A DNA stretch of 64,000 bases from NCBI GenBank assembly GCA_021413885.1, contig JAIOPM010000049.1, positions 1 through 64,000 of the forward strand, read 5' to 3'. Positions within the stretch are counted from its first letter, which is position 1, and each line of letters opens with the position of its first letter. The notes below the pieces were generated by a model, which saw only the letters and a list, made by a program, of their open reading frames with translations, ran no database searches and was not told where the DNA came from. A program made the position numbers and the translations under genes. The DNA is from Planctomycetota bacterium (GTDB taxonomy: Bacteria > Planctomycetota > UBA1135 > GCA-002686595). Positions 52,319 through 59,964 of this stretch are shown in pieces.

Positions 52319-53973
52319 CGCGCGCCGATGCCGACGCTCGCGAGGCACGAGCCGAGCAGCGCTCGGATCACGCGGTCGAGCGCAGGTTGCTCGCGCTCAT
52401 CGAGGTACCACTTCGCCAAGCCGGTCGCGAACTTGATCATTGCGGTCGGTAGGAACTCGCCGGTGTCGCCGCGCAGGATCTGGCGGTACTGGTGGTACTG
52501 CATCGCGGCGATGCGCAGGACTTGCGCGTCGGTCGCGCCGGGTTTCGCCGCGCGCGTGCGTTGCTCGGCGACCGCGACGGCGCGTGTGAGCGTCCACGCC
52601 GGGTTGTGCGTCTCGTCGAGGAACGCGTCCCACTCGAACTCGACGCCTTTCGCGAAGTTGCGGCAGAGGAAGTAGCCCTTGACCAGGATTTCGACGAGCG
52701 CTTGCTCGTCGACGACGCGTTCGGTCGCTCGCGCCAGCTCGCGCACGCGCTCGGAGTCCGCGAGTCGATCGAGGAACTCGTCGATCAACAACGCCTTGCC
52801 GTCGCGCGACTTCATCTTCGAGCCCTGCAGCGTCACCATCCCGTGCGCGACGACTCGCACGCGGTCGCAGAGAGCCCCTGCGTCCATGCGCCGCGCGATC
52901 TCGAGCGCGACGTCGCCCGCGGTGCTCCATTCGTCGCCGCACACGACGATCCATTCGTCGAGTTCCTGCGCATCGCGCGCTTCGTCGAGGAAGAGGCCGA
53001 GCACGCGCGCATGCTCGGTCGGGAATCCGTCGGGCCGAACCAGCGCGAGCGCCGCGTACTCCTTGCGCTGCGCGGGATAGAGCACCGCGCCGTTCGCCTC
53101 GCGCGTCAACCAACCTGCGGCGGTGCCGGCGTCGACAATGCGTTGGACGGCCGCGAAGCTCGCCGACTCGAGGAAGACGCGGTCGAAGCGGACGCCGAGA
53201 CGTTCGAGCGTCGCGCGTTGTCCGTCGAGCGCCCAGTCGCGGATCCGTTGCCACGCGGCGCGCGTCGCCGGATCGCCGGCCATCCACTCGCGCACCAACT
53301 CGTCGGCGCGGTCGCCGGCGAGCTCGACCTCCGCTGCGATCGGGTCGTTCGTCGCCGCGTTCGGATTCGTCGCGCCGAGCAAGCGCACGTACTCCGCGTA
53401 ACAACGACCGACGAACTGATCGCTCGGGACGCCGAGTGAAGTCGGATCGTCGTCGCGGTGAAAACGCTCCCAACCCGCGAGCGCCTCGCACACGTTGCGG
53501 CCGATGTCGCAGACGTAGCATTGCGTGACGACGTTCGCTCCACCGGCGCGCAAACTTGCCGCGAGCGCGCCGCCGATCGTCGTGTTGCGCAGGTGTCCGA
53601 CGTGCAACGGCTTGGTCGCGTTCGGGTTCAAGAAGTTGACGCGGTAGCGGCGACCGAGCGCGATCTCCGCGTTCAGCGGCTCGCGACCGTCGTGGCTCGA
53701 GAGCCAATCGGCAAGCGCATCGACGTATTCCGCATGCAGCCGAATCGCCAGATTGGAGCCCTGCCGCTCGGTCCTTTCGACCAACGGGTCGGACGCGAGT
53801 CGCGCAAGCATGCGTTGTCCGCCGTCGGACTGCAGCGCCGAACGCTCGCCGAAGAACACGCGCACGTCGATCGGCGACGACGCGAGACGACGGACCGAGA
53901 AGCCACGACGCGTCGGCGCATCCGACTCGTCGGCGGGGAAGAGACGAGCTTCGAGATCGAGCGCGAGCGGCAT
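52291..53973 (-). CDS. argS: Arginyl-tRNA synthetase
   Basis: 560 aa from ATG 53973. Class I signatures: HIGH as PLHVGHLRNTTIGG (about 120-134) and the KMSKS loop as GSKMKSRDGKALL (about 385-398); the C-terminal all-helical anticodon-binding domain has QYHQYRQILRGDTGEF and KFATGLAKWYLDEREQPALDRVI. It attaches Arg to tRNA-Arg in the cytosol. An in-frame ATG at 54084 is rejected as non-conserved. It is divergent from the tRNA-like locus at 54.16 kb. Confidence 0.95.
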   Translation of the reverse strand: MPLALDLEARLFPADESDAPTRRGFSVRRLASSPIDVRVFFGERSALQSDGGQRMLARLASDPLVERTERQGSNLAIRLHAEYVDALADWLSSHDGREPLNAEIALGRRYRVNFLNPNATKPLHVGHLRNTTIGGALAASLRAGGANVVTQCYVCDIGRNVCEALAGWERFHRDDDPTSLGVPSDQFVGRCYAEYVRLLGATNPNAATNDPIAAEVELAGDRADELVREWMAGDPATRAAWQRIRDWALDGQRATLERLGVRFDRVFLESASFAAVQRIVDAGTAAGWLTREANGAVLYPAQRKEYAALALVRPDGFPTEHARVLGLFLDEARDAQELDEWIVVCGDEWSTAGDVALEIARRMDAGALCDRVRVVAHGMVTLQGSKMKSRDGKALLIDEFLDRLADSERVRELARATERVVDEQALVEILVKGYFLCRNFAKGVEFEWDAFLDETHNPAWTLTRAVAVAEQRTRAAKPGATDAQVLRIAAMQYHQYRQILRGDTGEFLPTAMIKFATGLAKWYLDEREQPALDRVIRALLGSCLASVGIGARHSSSTISK

Positions 53974-54157
53974 GTCGTCGGCGTGGTTTGGAGTTTCACG
54001 ATTCTGGGAAAAGAGCGCGAGGCTCGAGTGCGTTCTGTTCTCGATAGTGACACGTGCGCAGCATTTCGTTTGCGACGAACGCACGACGTTCGCGAGCTCT
54101 CGCTAAACTTCGCCACGTCGCGCGAGCGTGTGTTCGCGAGACGCTGACAACCAGCAC

Positions 54158-54524
54158 GCACCCGTAGCTTAATGGTGAAGAGCCGCGAAATGCGGTCTCG
54201 CGTTCCACTGCACGAACATGAAGCCGTGAGCTCGCCAACCGACGCGTCGAGAGCCACTCGAAGTCGTCCGACCTCCGTAGTTCACGAGTGGAGAGGTCGA
54301 GCGAACTACCTCGCGCCGCGCCGAAGAGCCCACGTTTCGACGATCCCGACCCGACGGCCTCGCACACTCGTCCGCGATCGACTGACACCGACTGTCGTTC
54401 GTGGATCGTGCTGGTTCCGGCGGCAAAGGTGCCTTTTGGTGGCACGGAGACTGAACCATGCGGTTCGAAGAGTGTCGGATTTCAAATCCGTACGATGCGG
54501 GTTCGAGTCCCGTCGGGTGCACCA
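54158..54524 (+). tRNA. Interrupted tRNA-like sequence with UCA anticodon loop
   Basis: 5' part: acceptor GCACCCG (54158-54164), TA, D-arm GCTT-AATGGTGAA-GAGC (54167-54183). About 290 nt later the rest of a cloverleaf appears: anticodon arm TCGGA-TTTCAAA-TCCGT (anticodon TCA, one T-T mismatch), variable ACGAT, T-arm GCGGG-TTCGAGT-CCCGT, acceptor CGGGTGC (54514-54520, fully complementary to the 5' acceptor), A, CCA. GAAGAG occurs at both joints (54178 and 54468). The long variable arm of tRNA-Sec is absent and the discriminator is A, not G. It could be an intron-containing UGA-reading tRNA, or a broken tRNA. Not a recognisable group I intron. Confidence 0.4.
54254..54309 (+). repeat. Three interleaved 7-bp complementarities inside the tRNA-like insert
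   Basis: CCACTCG (54254) pairs with CGAGTGG (54285); CGACCTC (54269) with GAGGTCG (54293); GTAGTTC (54277) with GAACTAC (54303). The order is a-b-c-a'-b'-c', so they cannot all nest: they imply a pseudoknot or mutually exclusive hairpins. Confidence 0.6.
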
Positions 54525-54530
54525 TCCTTA

Positions 54531-54558
54531 TCTCAGACGCATCTCAGGCTCCTCTCAG
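54531..54558 (+). repeat. Three TCTCAG direct repeats at 11-nt spacing
   Basis: TCTCAG at 54531, 54542 and 54553, immediately after the CCA end of the tRNA-like sequence. Exactly one helical turn apart, so a DNA-binding protein could contact one face. No partner is known. Confidence 0.55.
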
Positions 54559-54607
54559 GTCGCGATCGATTCTCGCGCGATCGCGGTCGACCGAGTTCTC
54601 CGTCCAG

Positions 54608-54664
54608 GCCGCTCTGCGGCCAAGCCCCACGCCGTTCCGCGGCGATCCCACGCCGCTCTGCGGC
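54608..54664 (+). repeat. Three hairpin repeats GCCGCTCTGCGGC
   Basis: Copies at 54608-54620 and 54652-54664 are GCCGCTCTGCGGC; a variant GCCGTTCCGCGGC is at 54631-54643. Each is a 5-bp (variant 4-bp) palindrome with a short loop, spaced 21-23 nt, just before the acyltransferase gene. They may be operators, a multi-hairpin attenuator, or a small repetitive element. Confidence 0.6.
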
Positions 54665-54681
54665 GATCTATCGGTCCGGAC

Positions 54682-55413
54682 ATGCAAACTCCGCGAAGCG
54701 AGTTCGCTCGTGCGTCACGCGCGTGGTCCACGGCGACGATTCGATGTCCGACCGGACTGTCGGTCGGTGCGCATGAACTCGTCTTCCGCGCCGAGCTCGA
54801 TGCGCGCGAGCTGCGCGACGCGCTCGATCTGCGGCGAGTCGTCTTCCAAGACCGCGGTGACTACTTGATCGACGCGCATCCCGGTCTTCATCCCGCCGAG
54901 GATCCGCACGACGCCGTCGCGCAGCACTTCGCGTGCAGTCTCGACGGCGAGACGATCGCGGCGGCGCGCTTCTCGCCCGATTTCGAGGGGCGCTTCGAGG
55001 CGGAGGAGCTCGCTCCGCTGCCCGGCGTGCTCGACGAAACCCGCGACGCGTTCTTCCAAGTCAGCCGCGTCGTCGTGCGCGAGGACTTTCGCAAACGCCA
55101 TGTCACCGAGGTCATGTTGCACCTCGCGTGTCGTTGGATGGCCGAGCACGCGGCGCGGCGCCACTACTTCGCGCTCTGCCTGCCCGGCCTCGCGCGCTTC
55201 TACGAACACTTCGGCGCGGAGATCGTCGTGCGCGATCCGATCGTCGCACCGTCGCGTCGCGGGCACTCGTATCTCTGGATCCGCGGCGAGCTCGCGCACA
55301 CCGCGGCGACGACCCGCAACTACCTCGCGACGGTCGCCAGCGGTTGGGACCTCGCGCGTTGTCGACTCGGCGATCCCTCGAACACGAAACCCTCTCCCGG
55401 AGCCCGTGCGTGA
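54682..55413 (+). CDS. GNAT-fold N-acyl amino acid synthase-like protein
   Basis: 243 aa from ATG 54682; the start is uncertain because the first about 30 residues are not conserved-looking. The core is GNAT-like: DALDLRRVVFQD, ETIAAARFSPDF, FFQVSRVVVREDFRKRHVTEVMLHLACRWM, LCLPGLARFYEHFGAEIV and a final strand. It resembles FeeM-type enzymes that move an acyl chain from acyl carrier protein to an amino acid amine. First gene of a four-gene operon; its stop overlaps the next GTG. The acyl acceptor is unknown. Confidence 0.78.
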   Translation: MQTPRSEFARASRAWSTATIRCPTGLSVGAHELVFRAELDARELRDALDLRRVVFQDRGDYLIDAHPGLHPAEDPHDAVAQHFACSLDGETIAAARFSPDFEGRFEAEELAPLPGVLDETRDAFFQVSRVVVREDFRKRHVTEVMLHLACRWMAEHAARRHYFALCLPGLARFYEHFGAEIVVRDPIVAPSRRGHSYLWIRGELAHTAATTRNYLATVASGWDLARCRLGDPSNTKPSPGARA

Positions 55414-56102
55414 AGACTTTCCTCGAGCGTTGTGAACGCGCCGCCGCCCACGGTTGGCAGCGCATCTACACCGGTCCGTTCTGGCAGCACCTGCGGAAGA
55501 CGGGGCTCGATCGCGAGCTCTACGTCGGCCTGATGACCGAGGTCTATCACTTCACGCGGCACAACGCGCAGAACCAGGCGCTCGCGGCGTTGCGCGTCGG
55601 ATCCGATCGCGTTGGGTTGTTGCGCTACTGCTTGCACCACGCGTTCGAGGAAGCGGGTCACGACTTGATGGTGCTGCACGATCTGCGCTCGATCGGCGCG
55701 GACTCGGAAACGGCAGCGCGCGCGCGGTCGTTGCCGGAAACCGAGGCGTTCGTCGCGTACGTCTTCCGCGTCGCTCAAACGCGCGATGCGACGGCGCGCT
55801 TGGGCTACAGCTACTGGGCGGAGAGCTGCTACACGCACATCCGCGAACTGCTCGACGCGATGCGCCGCGACTTGCATCTCACTGACGCACAGATGACGTT
55901 CTTCGTCGCGCACTCCGAGGTCGATCGCGATCACTTCCGCGAGGTCGAGACGATCGTCGACACCTATTGCACGACGCCGGAGTTGCAGGCGGAGACGCTC
56001 GAGGTGCTCGAGGGCACGCTCTACCTCCAAGGCACGATCCTCGACGCGGTTCACGCGCGTTGGGCAGCGACGCGCGCGCCGGTGCTCGCGACGGTGTCAT
56101 GA
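55410..56102 (+). CDS. Haem-oxygenase-like diiron oxidase (HDO) family protein
   Basis: 230 aa from GTG 55410, overlapping the acyltransferase stop. All-helical haem-oxygenase-like fold with candidate metal ligands Glu44/His47 (EVYHFTRHN), Glu81/His84 (FEEAGHDLM) and the C-terminal HSEVDRDHF (168-176). Relatives such as UndA, SznF and BesC are non-haem diiron enzymes for C-C or C-N oxidative cleavage. No haem-oxygenase haem ligand pattern, so the diiron reading is preferred. Coupled (ATGA) to the BtaA-like gene. Confidence 0.8.
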   Translation: MKTFLERCERAAAHGWQRIYTGPFWQHLRKTGLDRELYVGLMTEVYHFTRHNAQNQALAALRVGSDRVGLLRYCLHHAFEEAGHDLMVLHDLRSIGADSETAARARSLPETEAFVAYVFRVAQTRDATARLGYSYWAESCYTHIRELLDAMRRDLHLTDAQMTFFVAHSEVDRDHFREVETIVDTYCTTPELQAETLEVLEGTLYLQGTILDAVHARWAATRAPVLATVS

Positions 56103-57208
56103 GTTCCGCGGCGTTCGCCGGCGAAGCTCCGCCGCTCGTCTACTCCGAGGTGATGGAGGACGGCGACGTCGTCGCCGAAGCGCTCGCGACGCGGCCGGGC
56201 GACACCGTCGTCGTCGTCGCGTCGGCGGGCGACAACGTCTTCCGCGCGGCGCTCGAGCCGTGCGCGCAGGTTCACGGCGTCGATCTCAATCCGACGCAGG
56301 TCGATTTGTGTCGGCTGAAGGCCGCGGCGATCCGAGAGCTCGAGTGGGCGGAGTTCGCGGCTCTCGTCGGCTCGATCGAGACGAAACGGGATACGCGCGC
56401 CTCGATGCTGAAGCGGTTGCCGAGCGAGCTCGTCGAGCGTGCGTTGCCCGACCAAGCGGCGCGCGACGCGGCGCTCGAGGGCGGCTTCGCGACCGCGGGA
56501 CGTCTCGCGGCTTTCGTCGCGCCGTTGCGCGCCGCGTTGACGTCGATCGTCGGGGCCGAGACGCTCGAGCGCATCGTGCGCACGACCGAACTCGCGGAAC
56601 GCCGCCGCATTTGGACGACGCGCTTCGACACGCCGGCGCTCGACGACTTGCTCGCGACGGCGCTGAACGAGGACACGATCTCCGACGCGTTCATCCCGGC
56701 GTGGGCGTTCGGCCGCATGGCCGAGCCGCGTTTCGATCGGCACTACAAGCGCGTGCTCGAACACCTCTTCGTCGAGCTCGAGCCCGCGACGAATCCGTAC
56801 CTTCAACGTCTGTGGCTGGGCCGCGTCCTCGCGCCCGACGTCGCGCAGCGCTACTTGAAGCGCGAGTCGTACAAGCCGTTGCGCGACGCGCTGCCGCGCA
56901 TCGAATGGCACGCAGCCGACTTGCTGTCGTTCCTCGCAGAGCTCCCGCCGCGGAGCGTCGAGGCGCTCAACCTCAGCAACATCCTCGACTGGAGCGACGA
57001 CGCGCATCACGAGCGCCTGTGGGCCGAGACCGAGCGCGTCGCCGCCGGTCGCGGCCGCGTGTTCCTGCGCTCGTTCCTCGCGCAACGCGATCCGCCGGCC
57101 GAGGTTCGCGCGGGTTGGACGTGCGACGCGCGGCGCTCCGAGCGCATGCGCGCCGCCGATCGCGTCGGCTACTTCTCGCGCTACGAACTCTGGTCGCGTC
57201 GAGCCTGA
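56099..57208 (+). CDS. BtaA-like (DUF3419) 3-amino-3-carboxypropyltransferase
   Basis: 369 aa from ATG 56099, overlapping the HDO stop. DUF3419 features: SEVMEDGDVVAEAL near the start, the SAM site VVVVASAGDNVFRAAL with HGVDLNPTQVDL, WAFGRMAEPRF, and LNLSNILDWSDDAHHERLW. BtaA moves the 3-amino-3-carboxypropyl group of SAM onto diacylglycerol for betaine lipid. The partner N-methyltransferase BtaB is absent, so the product is probably not DGTS; related enzymes also act on amines. Confidence 0.85.
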   Translation: MSSAAFAGEAPPLVYSEVMEDGDVVAEALATRPGDTVVVVASAGDNVFRAALEPCAQVHGVDLNPTQVDLCRLKAAAIRELEWAEFAALVGSIETKRDTRASMLKRLPSELVERALPDQAARDAALEGGFATAGRLAAFVAPLRAALTSIVGAETLERIVRTTELAERRRIWTTRFDTPALDDLLATALNEDTISDAFIPAWAFGRMAEPRFDRHYKRVLEHLFVELEPATNPYLQRLWLGRVLAPDVAQRYLKRESYKPLRDALPRIEWHAADLLSFLAELPPRSVEALNLSNILDWSDDAHHERLWAETERVAAGRGRVFLRSFLAQRDPPAEVRAGWTCDARRSERMRAADRVGYFSRYELWSRRA

Positions 57209-57216
57209 GGCGCGCG

Positions 57217-59280
57217 ATGTTCGCGTCGCGTCTCTGCGTCGTCGCGCTGTTCGTCGCGGCGTGCTCCAAGAGTTCCGGAGTCGCGCCGAGCGACGCCGAG
57301 ATCCTGTGGGACCGTTGGGGCGTGCCGCACGTTTTCGCCGAGAACGAGCCCGCGCTCTTCCGCGGTTTTGGTTGGGCGCAGGCGCAGAGTCACGGCGACT
57401 TGTTGCTGCGCCTCTACGGCCAAGCGCGCGGCCGCGCGGCCGAGTATTGGGGCGCGGAATTCGTCGACTCCGACAGGTGGGTGTGGACCGTCGGGATCCC
57501 CGAGCGCGCGCGAGCGTGGTACGACGCGCAGGAGCCGACGTTCCGCGCTTGCCTCGACGCCTTCGCCGCCGGCATCAACGCGTACGGTCGCGACCACGCG
57601 GACGAACTCGACGCCGCGGCGCGCGTCGTGCTTCCGGTCAGCGGCGTCGACGTGCTCGCGCACGCTCATCGCGTCCTGCACTTCACGTTCGTCGCGAATC
57701 CCGGCATGGTCGGCGGTTCGCTCGCGCCATCGGGCGGTTCGAACGCGTGGGCGATCGCGCCGTCGCATTCGGCGAGCGGGCGCGCGCTGTTGCTCGCGAA
57801 TCCGCACTTGCCGTGGAGCGACTTGTTCCTGTTCTTCGAGGCGCACCTCGTCGCGCCCGGCGTCGACGTTTCCGGCGCGGCGTTGGTCGGATTCCCGACG
57901 CTCGGCATCGGCTTCAACGAGCACTTGGGTTGGACGCACACCGTCAACGCGCAGGATGGCGTCGATCTCTTCGAACTCTCGCGCGACGGCGAAGGTTATC
58001 GGTGGAACGGAGCGATGCGTCCGTTCGGCGTCGTGAAGCACACACTGCGCGTGCGGCGCGACAACGGCGGGTTCGACGAGCGAGCGCTCGAGATCAAGAA
58101 CTCCGTCGCCGGTCCGATCGTCGGCGGCGAAGAGAGCAAGCCGCTCGCGCTGCGCGTCGTCGGTCTCGATCGGCCGGATTCGCTGCGGCAATGGTGGGAC
58201 ATGGCGCGCGCGAAGGATCTCGCGGAGTTCGAGCGAGCGCTGGCGCGCATGCAGTTGCCGGTCTTCAGCGTCCTGTACGCCGATCGCGCGGGGCATGTGC
58301 TCTACACGTTCGGCGGTCAGTCGCCGAAGCGGCCCGCGAACGTCGCCGATGGGTCGAAGCCGGTGCGCGCGGAGAGCGACGACGTGCTCTGGAGCGAGCT
58401 CCAGCCGTACGCCGACCTCCCGCGCGTCTCTGATCCGCCGAATGGTTGGGTCCAGAACGCGAACGATCCGCCGTGGAGTTCGACGTATCCGCGAGTACTC
58501 GATCCGAAGAATTTCCCCGCGTCGCTCGCGAGCGGTTCGGTCAGCCTGCGCGCGCAGCGTTCGATCGAGATGTTGCGCGCCGACGATTCGATCTCGCTCG
58601 ACGAGCTCGTCACGTACAAGCACTCGACGCGCGTCGAACTCGCCGATCGTTTGCTCGACGACTTGTTGCCGCTCGCGGCTGCCTCCGACAACCCGCGCGT
58701 GCGCAAGGCCGGTGAAGTGCTCGCGGCATGGGATCGCGCGACCGATGCGAAGAGCCGCGGCGCGGTGCTCTTCGCGACGTGGGTGCAGAAGTACGGTGCG
58801 AGCGGTTCGTTCTACGCGCAGCGTTGGGATCCCGAGCGTCCGCTCGAAACTCCCGACGGCCTCGCGAATCCGATCGGCGCGACGCTCGCGCTCGACGCGG
58901 CGCTGACGGCGCTCGAGAAGCAAGGCGTCGCGCCCGACGTCGCGTGGGGCGCTTGGTATCGCTTGCGCGGCGGCGATCACGACTTCCCTTGCAGCGGCGG
59001 GATGGAGAGCCTCGGCATCTTCCGCGCGTTCGAGTTCGCGGCGGACCGCGACGGCAAGAAGCACGTCGTCGCCGGCGATTCGTTCGTCGCGGCGATCGAG
59101 TTCAGCGATCCGCCGCGCGGGCTTGGCGTTCAGCCGTACGGCAACGCGAGTCAGGCTTCGTCGCCGCACCGCTTCGATCAGCTCGAGCTCGCCGCCGCGG
59201 GGAAGTTGCGGCCGATGCTGCGCGAGCGCACGGCGATCGAGGCCGAGCTCGAACACCGCGAATTCGTGCCCGAGCGCTGA
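57217..59280 (+). CDS. Penicillin-acylase family Ntn-hydrolase, exported lipoprotein
   Basis: 687 aa. Lipobox LFVAAC puts lipidated Cys at residue 16. The N-terminal alpha part (about 28-165) precedes the catalytic Ser175 in PSGGSNAW, which is exposed by autoproteolysis in this family; downstream HLGWTHTVNAQDGVDLFEL is the expected second motif. Related enzymes remove acyl groups from penicillins, homoserine lactones or PvdQ substrates. Last gene of the operon, 8 nt after the BtaA-like gene. In this context it may remove the acyl chain added by the N-acyltransferase outside the inner membrane, as PvdQ does for pyoverdine. Confidence 0.88.
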   Translation: MFASRLCVVALFVAACSKSSGVAPSDAEILWDRWGVPHVFAENEPALFRGFGWAQAQSHGDLLLRLYGQARGRAAEYWGAEFVDSDRWVWTVGIPERARAWYDAQEPTFRACLDAFAAGINAYGRDHADELDAAARVVLPVSGVDVLAHAHRVLHFTFVANPGMVGGSLAPSGGSNAWAIAPSHSASGRALLLANPHLPWSDLFLFFEAHLVAPGVDVSGAALVGFPTLGIGFNEHLGWTHTVNAQDGVDLFELSRDGEGYRWNGAMRPFGVVKHTLRVRRDNGGFDERALEIKNSVAGPIVGGEESKPLALRVVGLDRPDSLRQWWDMARAKDLAEFERALARMQLPVFSVLYADRAGHVLYTFGGQSPKRPANVADGSKPVRAESDDVLWSELQPYADLPRVSDPPNGWVQNANDPPWSSTYPRVLDPKNFPASLASGSVSLRAQRSIEMLRADDSISLDELVTYKHSTRVELADRLLDDLLPLAAASDNPRVRKAGEVLAAWDRATDAKSRGAVLFATWVQKYGASGSFYAQRWDPERPLETPDGLANPIGATLALDAALTALEKQGVAPDVAWGAWYRLRGGDHDFPCSGGMESLGIFRAFEFAADRDGKKHVVAGDSFVAAIEFSDPPRGLGVQPYGNASQASSPHRFDQLELAAAGKLRPMLRERTAIEAELEHREFVPER

Positions 59281-59287
59281 ACGTCGA

Positions 59288-59923
59288 CTAGTTCGCGGGC
59301 TGCGGCGGGAGCGTGTGCTCCATCAACTTCGCGATCGCGATCGCATCCTCGCCGCCCGCCTCGCGCAACGCGGCGATCGTGCGCTCGCGGCGCGCGACCG
59401 GATGGTGTTGGTTCAACTTCCACTTGCCTTCGAGCTGCTCGACGACGAGGCGCAACGGGACGATGTGCTTCATCTCGTCGCGCACGTACTGCGCGTCGAA
59501 GTCGGCGCGCCACGGCGTCGCGGCACCGCTCTCGTAGAACGCGATCGTCTTCTCGAGCACGCGCTTCTTCGCGTCGAAGTCGTCGATCCACTCGACGCGA
59601 CCGCGCGCGTGGACGGTGACGTAGTTCCACGTCGGCACCGTGCCCACCTCGGCGTACCAAGTCGGCGAAACGTAGTGGTGGGGCCCGGCGAAGATCGCGA
59701 GCGCCGGCCCGTCGCCGTCGCGCCAATGCTCGTTGCCGCGCGCGACGTGCGCGTGCAGCACCATGCGCTCGCCCTCCATCTCCGCGACGAACGGCAAGTG
59801 CGACACGCGCAACTCCGCCCCGCGCGAAGTCACCAACGTCCCGAACCCGTGAGCCCGCACGAACTCGAGCAACGTCGCCGCATCGTTCTCGCGAAACGCC
59901 TTGGGAATGTAGAGGTGCGACAT
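59288..59923 (-). CDS. PaiB-type FMN-binding split-barrel protein
   Basis: 211 aa. Start MSHLYIPKAF, then LLEFVRAHGFGTLVTSR, FVAEMEGERMVLHAHVARGNEHW, FAGPHHYVSPTWY with TWNYVTVHARGRVEW. These are the PaiB signatures (FMN-binding negative transcriptional regulator in Bacillus, where it acts with an N-acetyltransferase). The present role could be redox or regulatory. Ends 7 nt from the convergent acylase operon, on the opposite strand. Confidence 0.9.
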   Translation of the reverse strand: MSHLYIPKAFRENDAATLLEFVRAHGFGTLVTSRGAELRVSHLPFVAEMEGERMVLHAHVARGNEHWRDGDGPALAIFAGPHHYVSPTWYAEVGTVPTWNYVTVHARGRVEWIDDFDAKKRVLEKTIAFYESGAATPWRADFDAQYVRDEMKHIVPLRLVVEQLEGKWKLNQHHPVARRERTIAALREAGGEDAIAIAKLMEHTLPPQPAN

Positions 59924-59964
59924 CGGCTCTCCCGCGTGGTCGGGAGCGTCAGTCTAGCCGCGCC

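Noticed and set aside
54158..54524. tmRNA (ssrA)
   Set aside because: Length and tRNA-like ends fit, but the acceptor lacks the G3-U70 pair and the GGGG-type start, the 5' end has a normal D-arm, and no tag frame ending in ALAA-like codons was found.
54158..54524. Group I intron in a tRNA
   Set aside because: The interruption lies between D-arm and anticodon arm, and no P7-type GACTA/TAGTC or other core motifs were seen.
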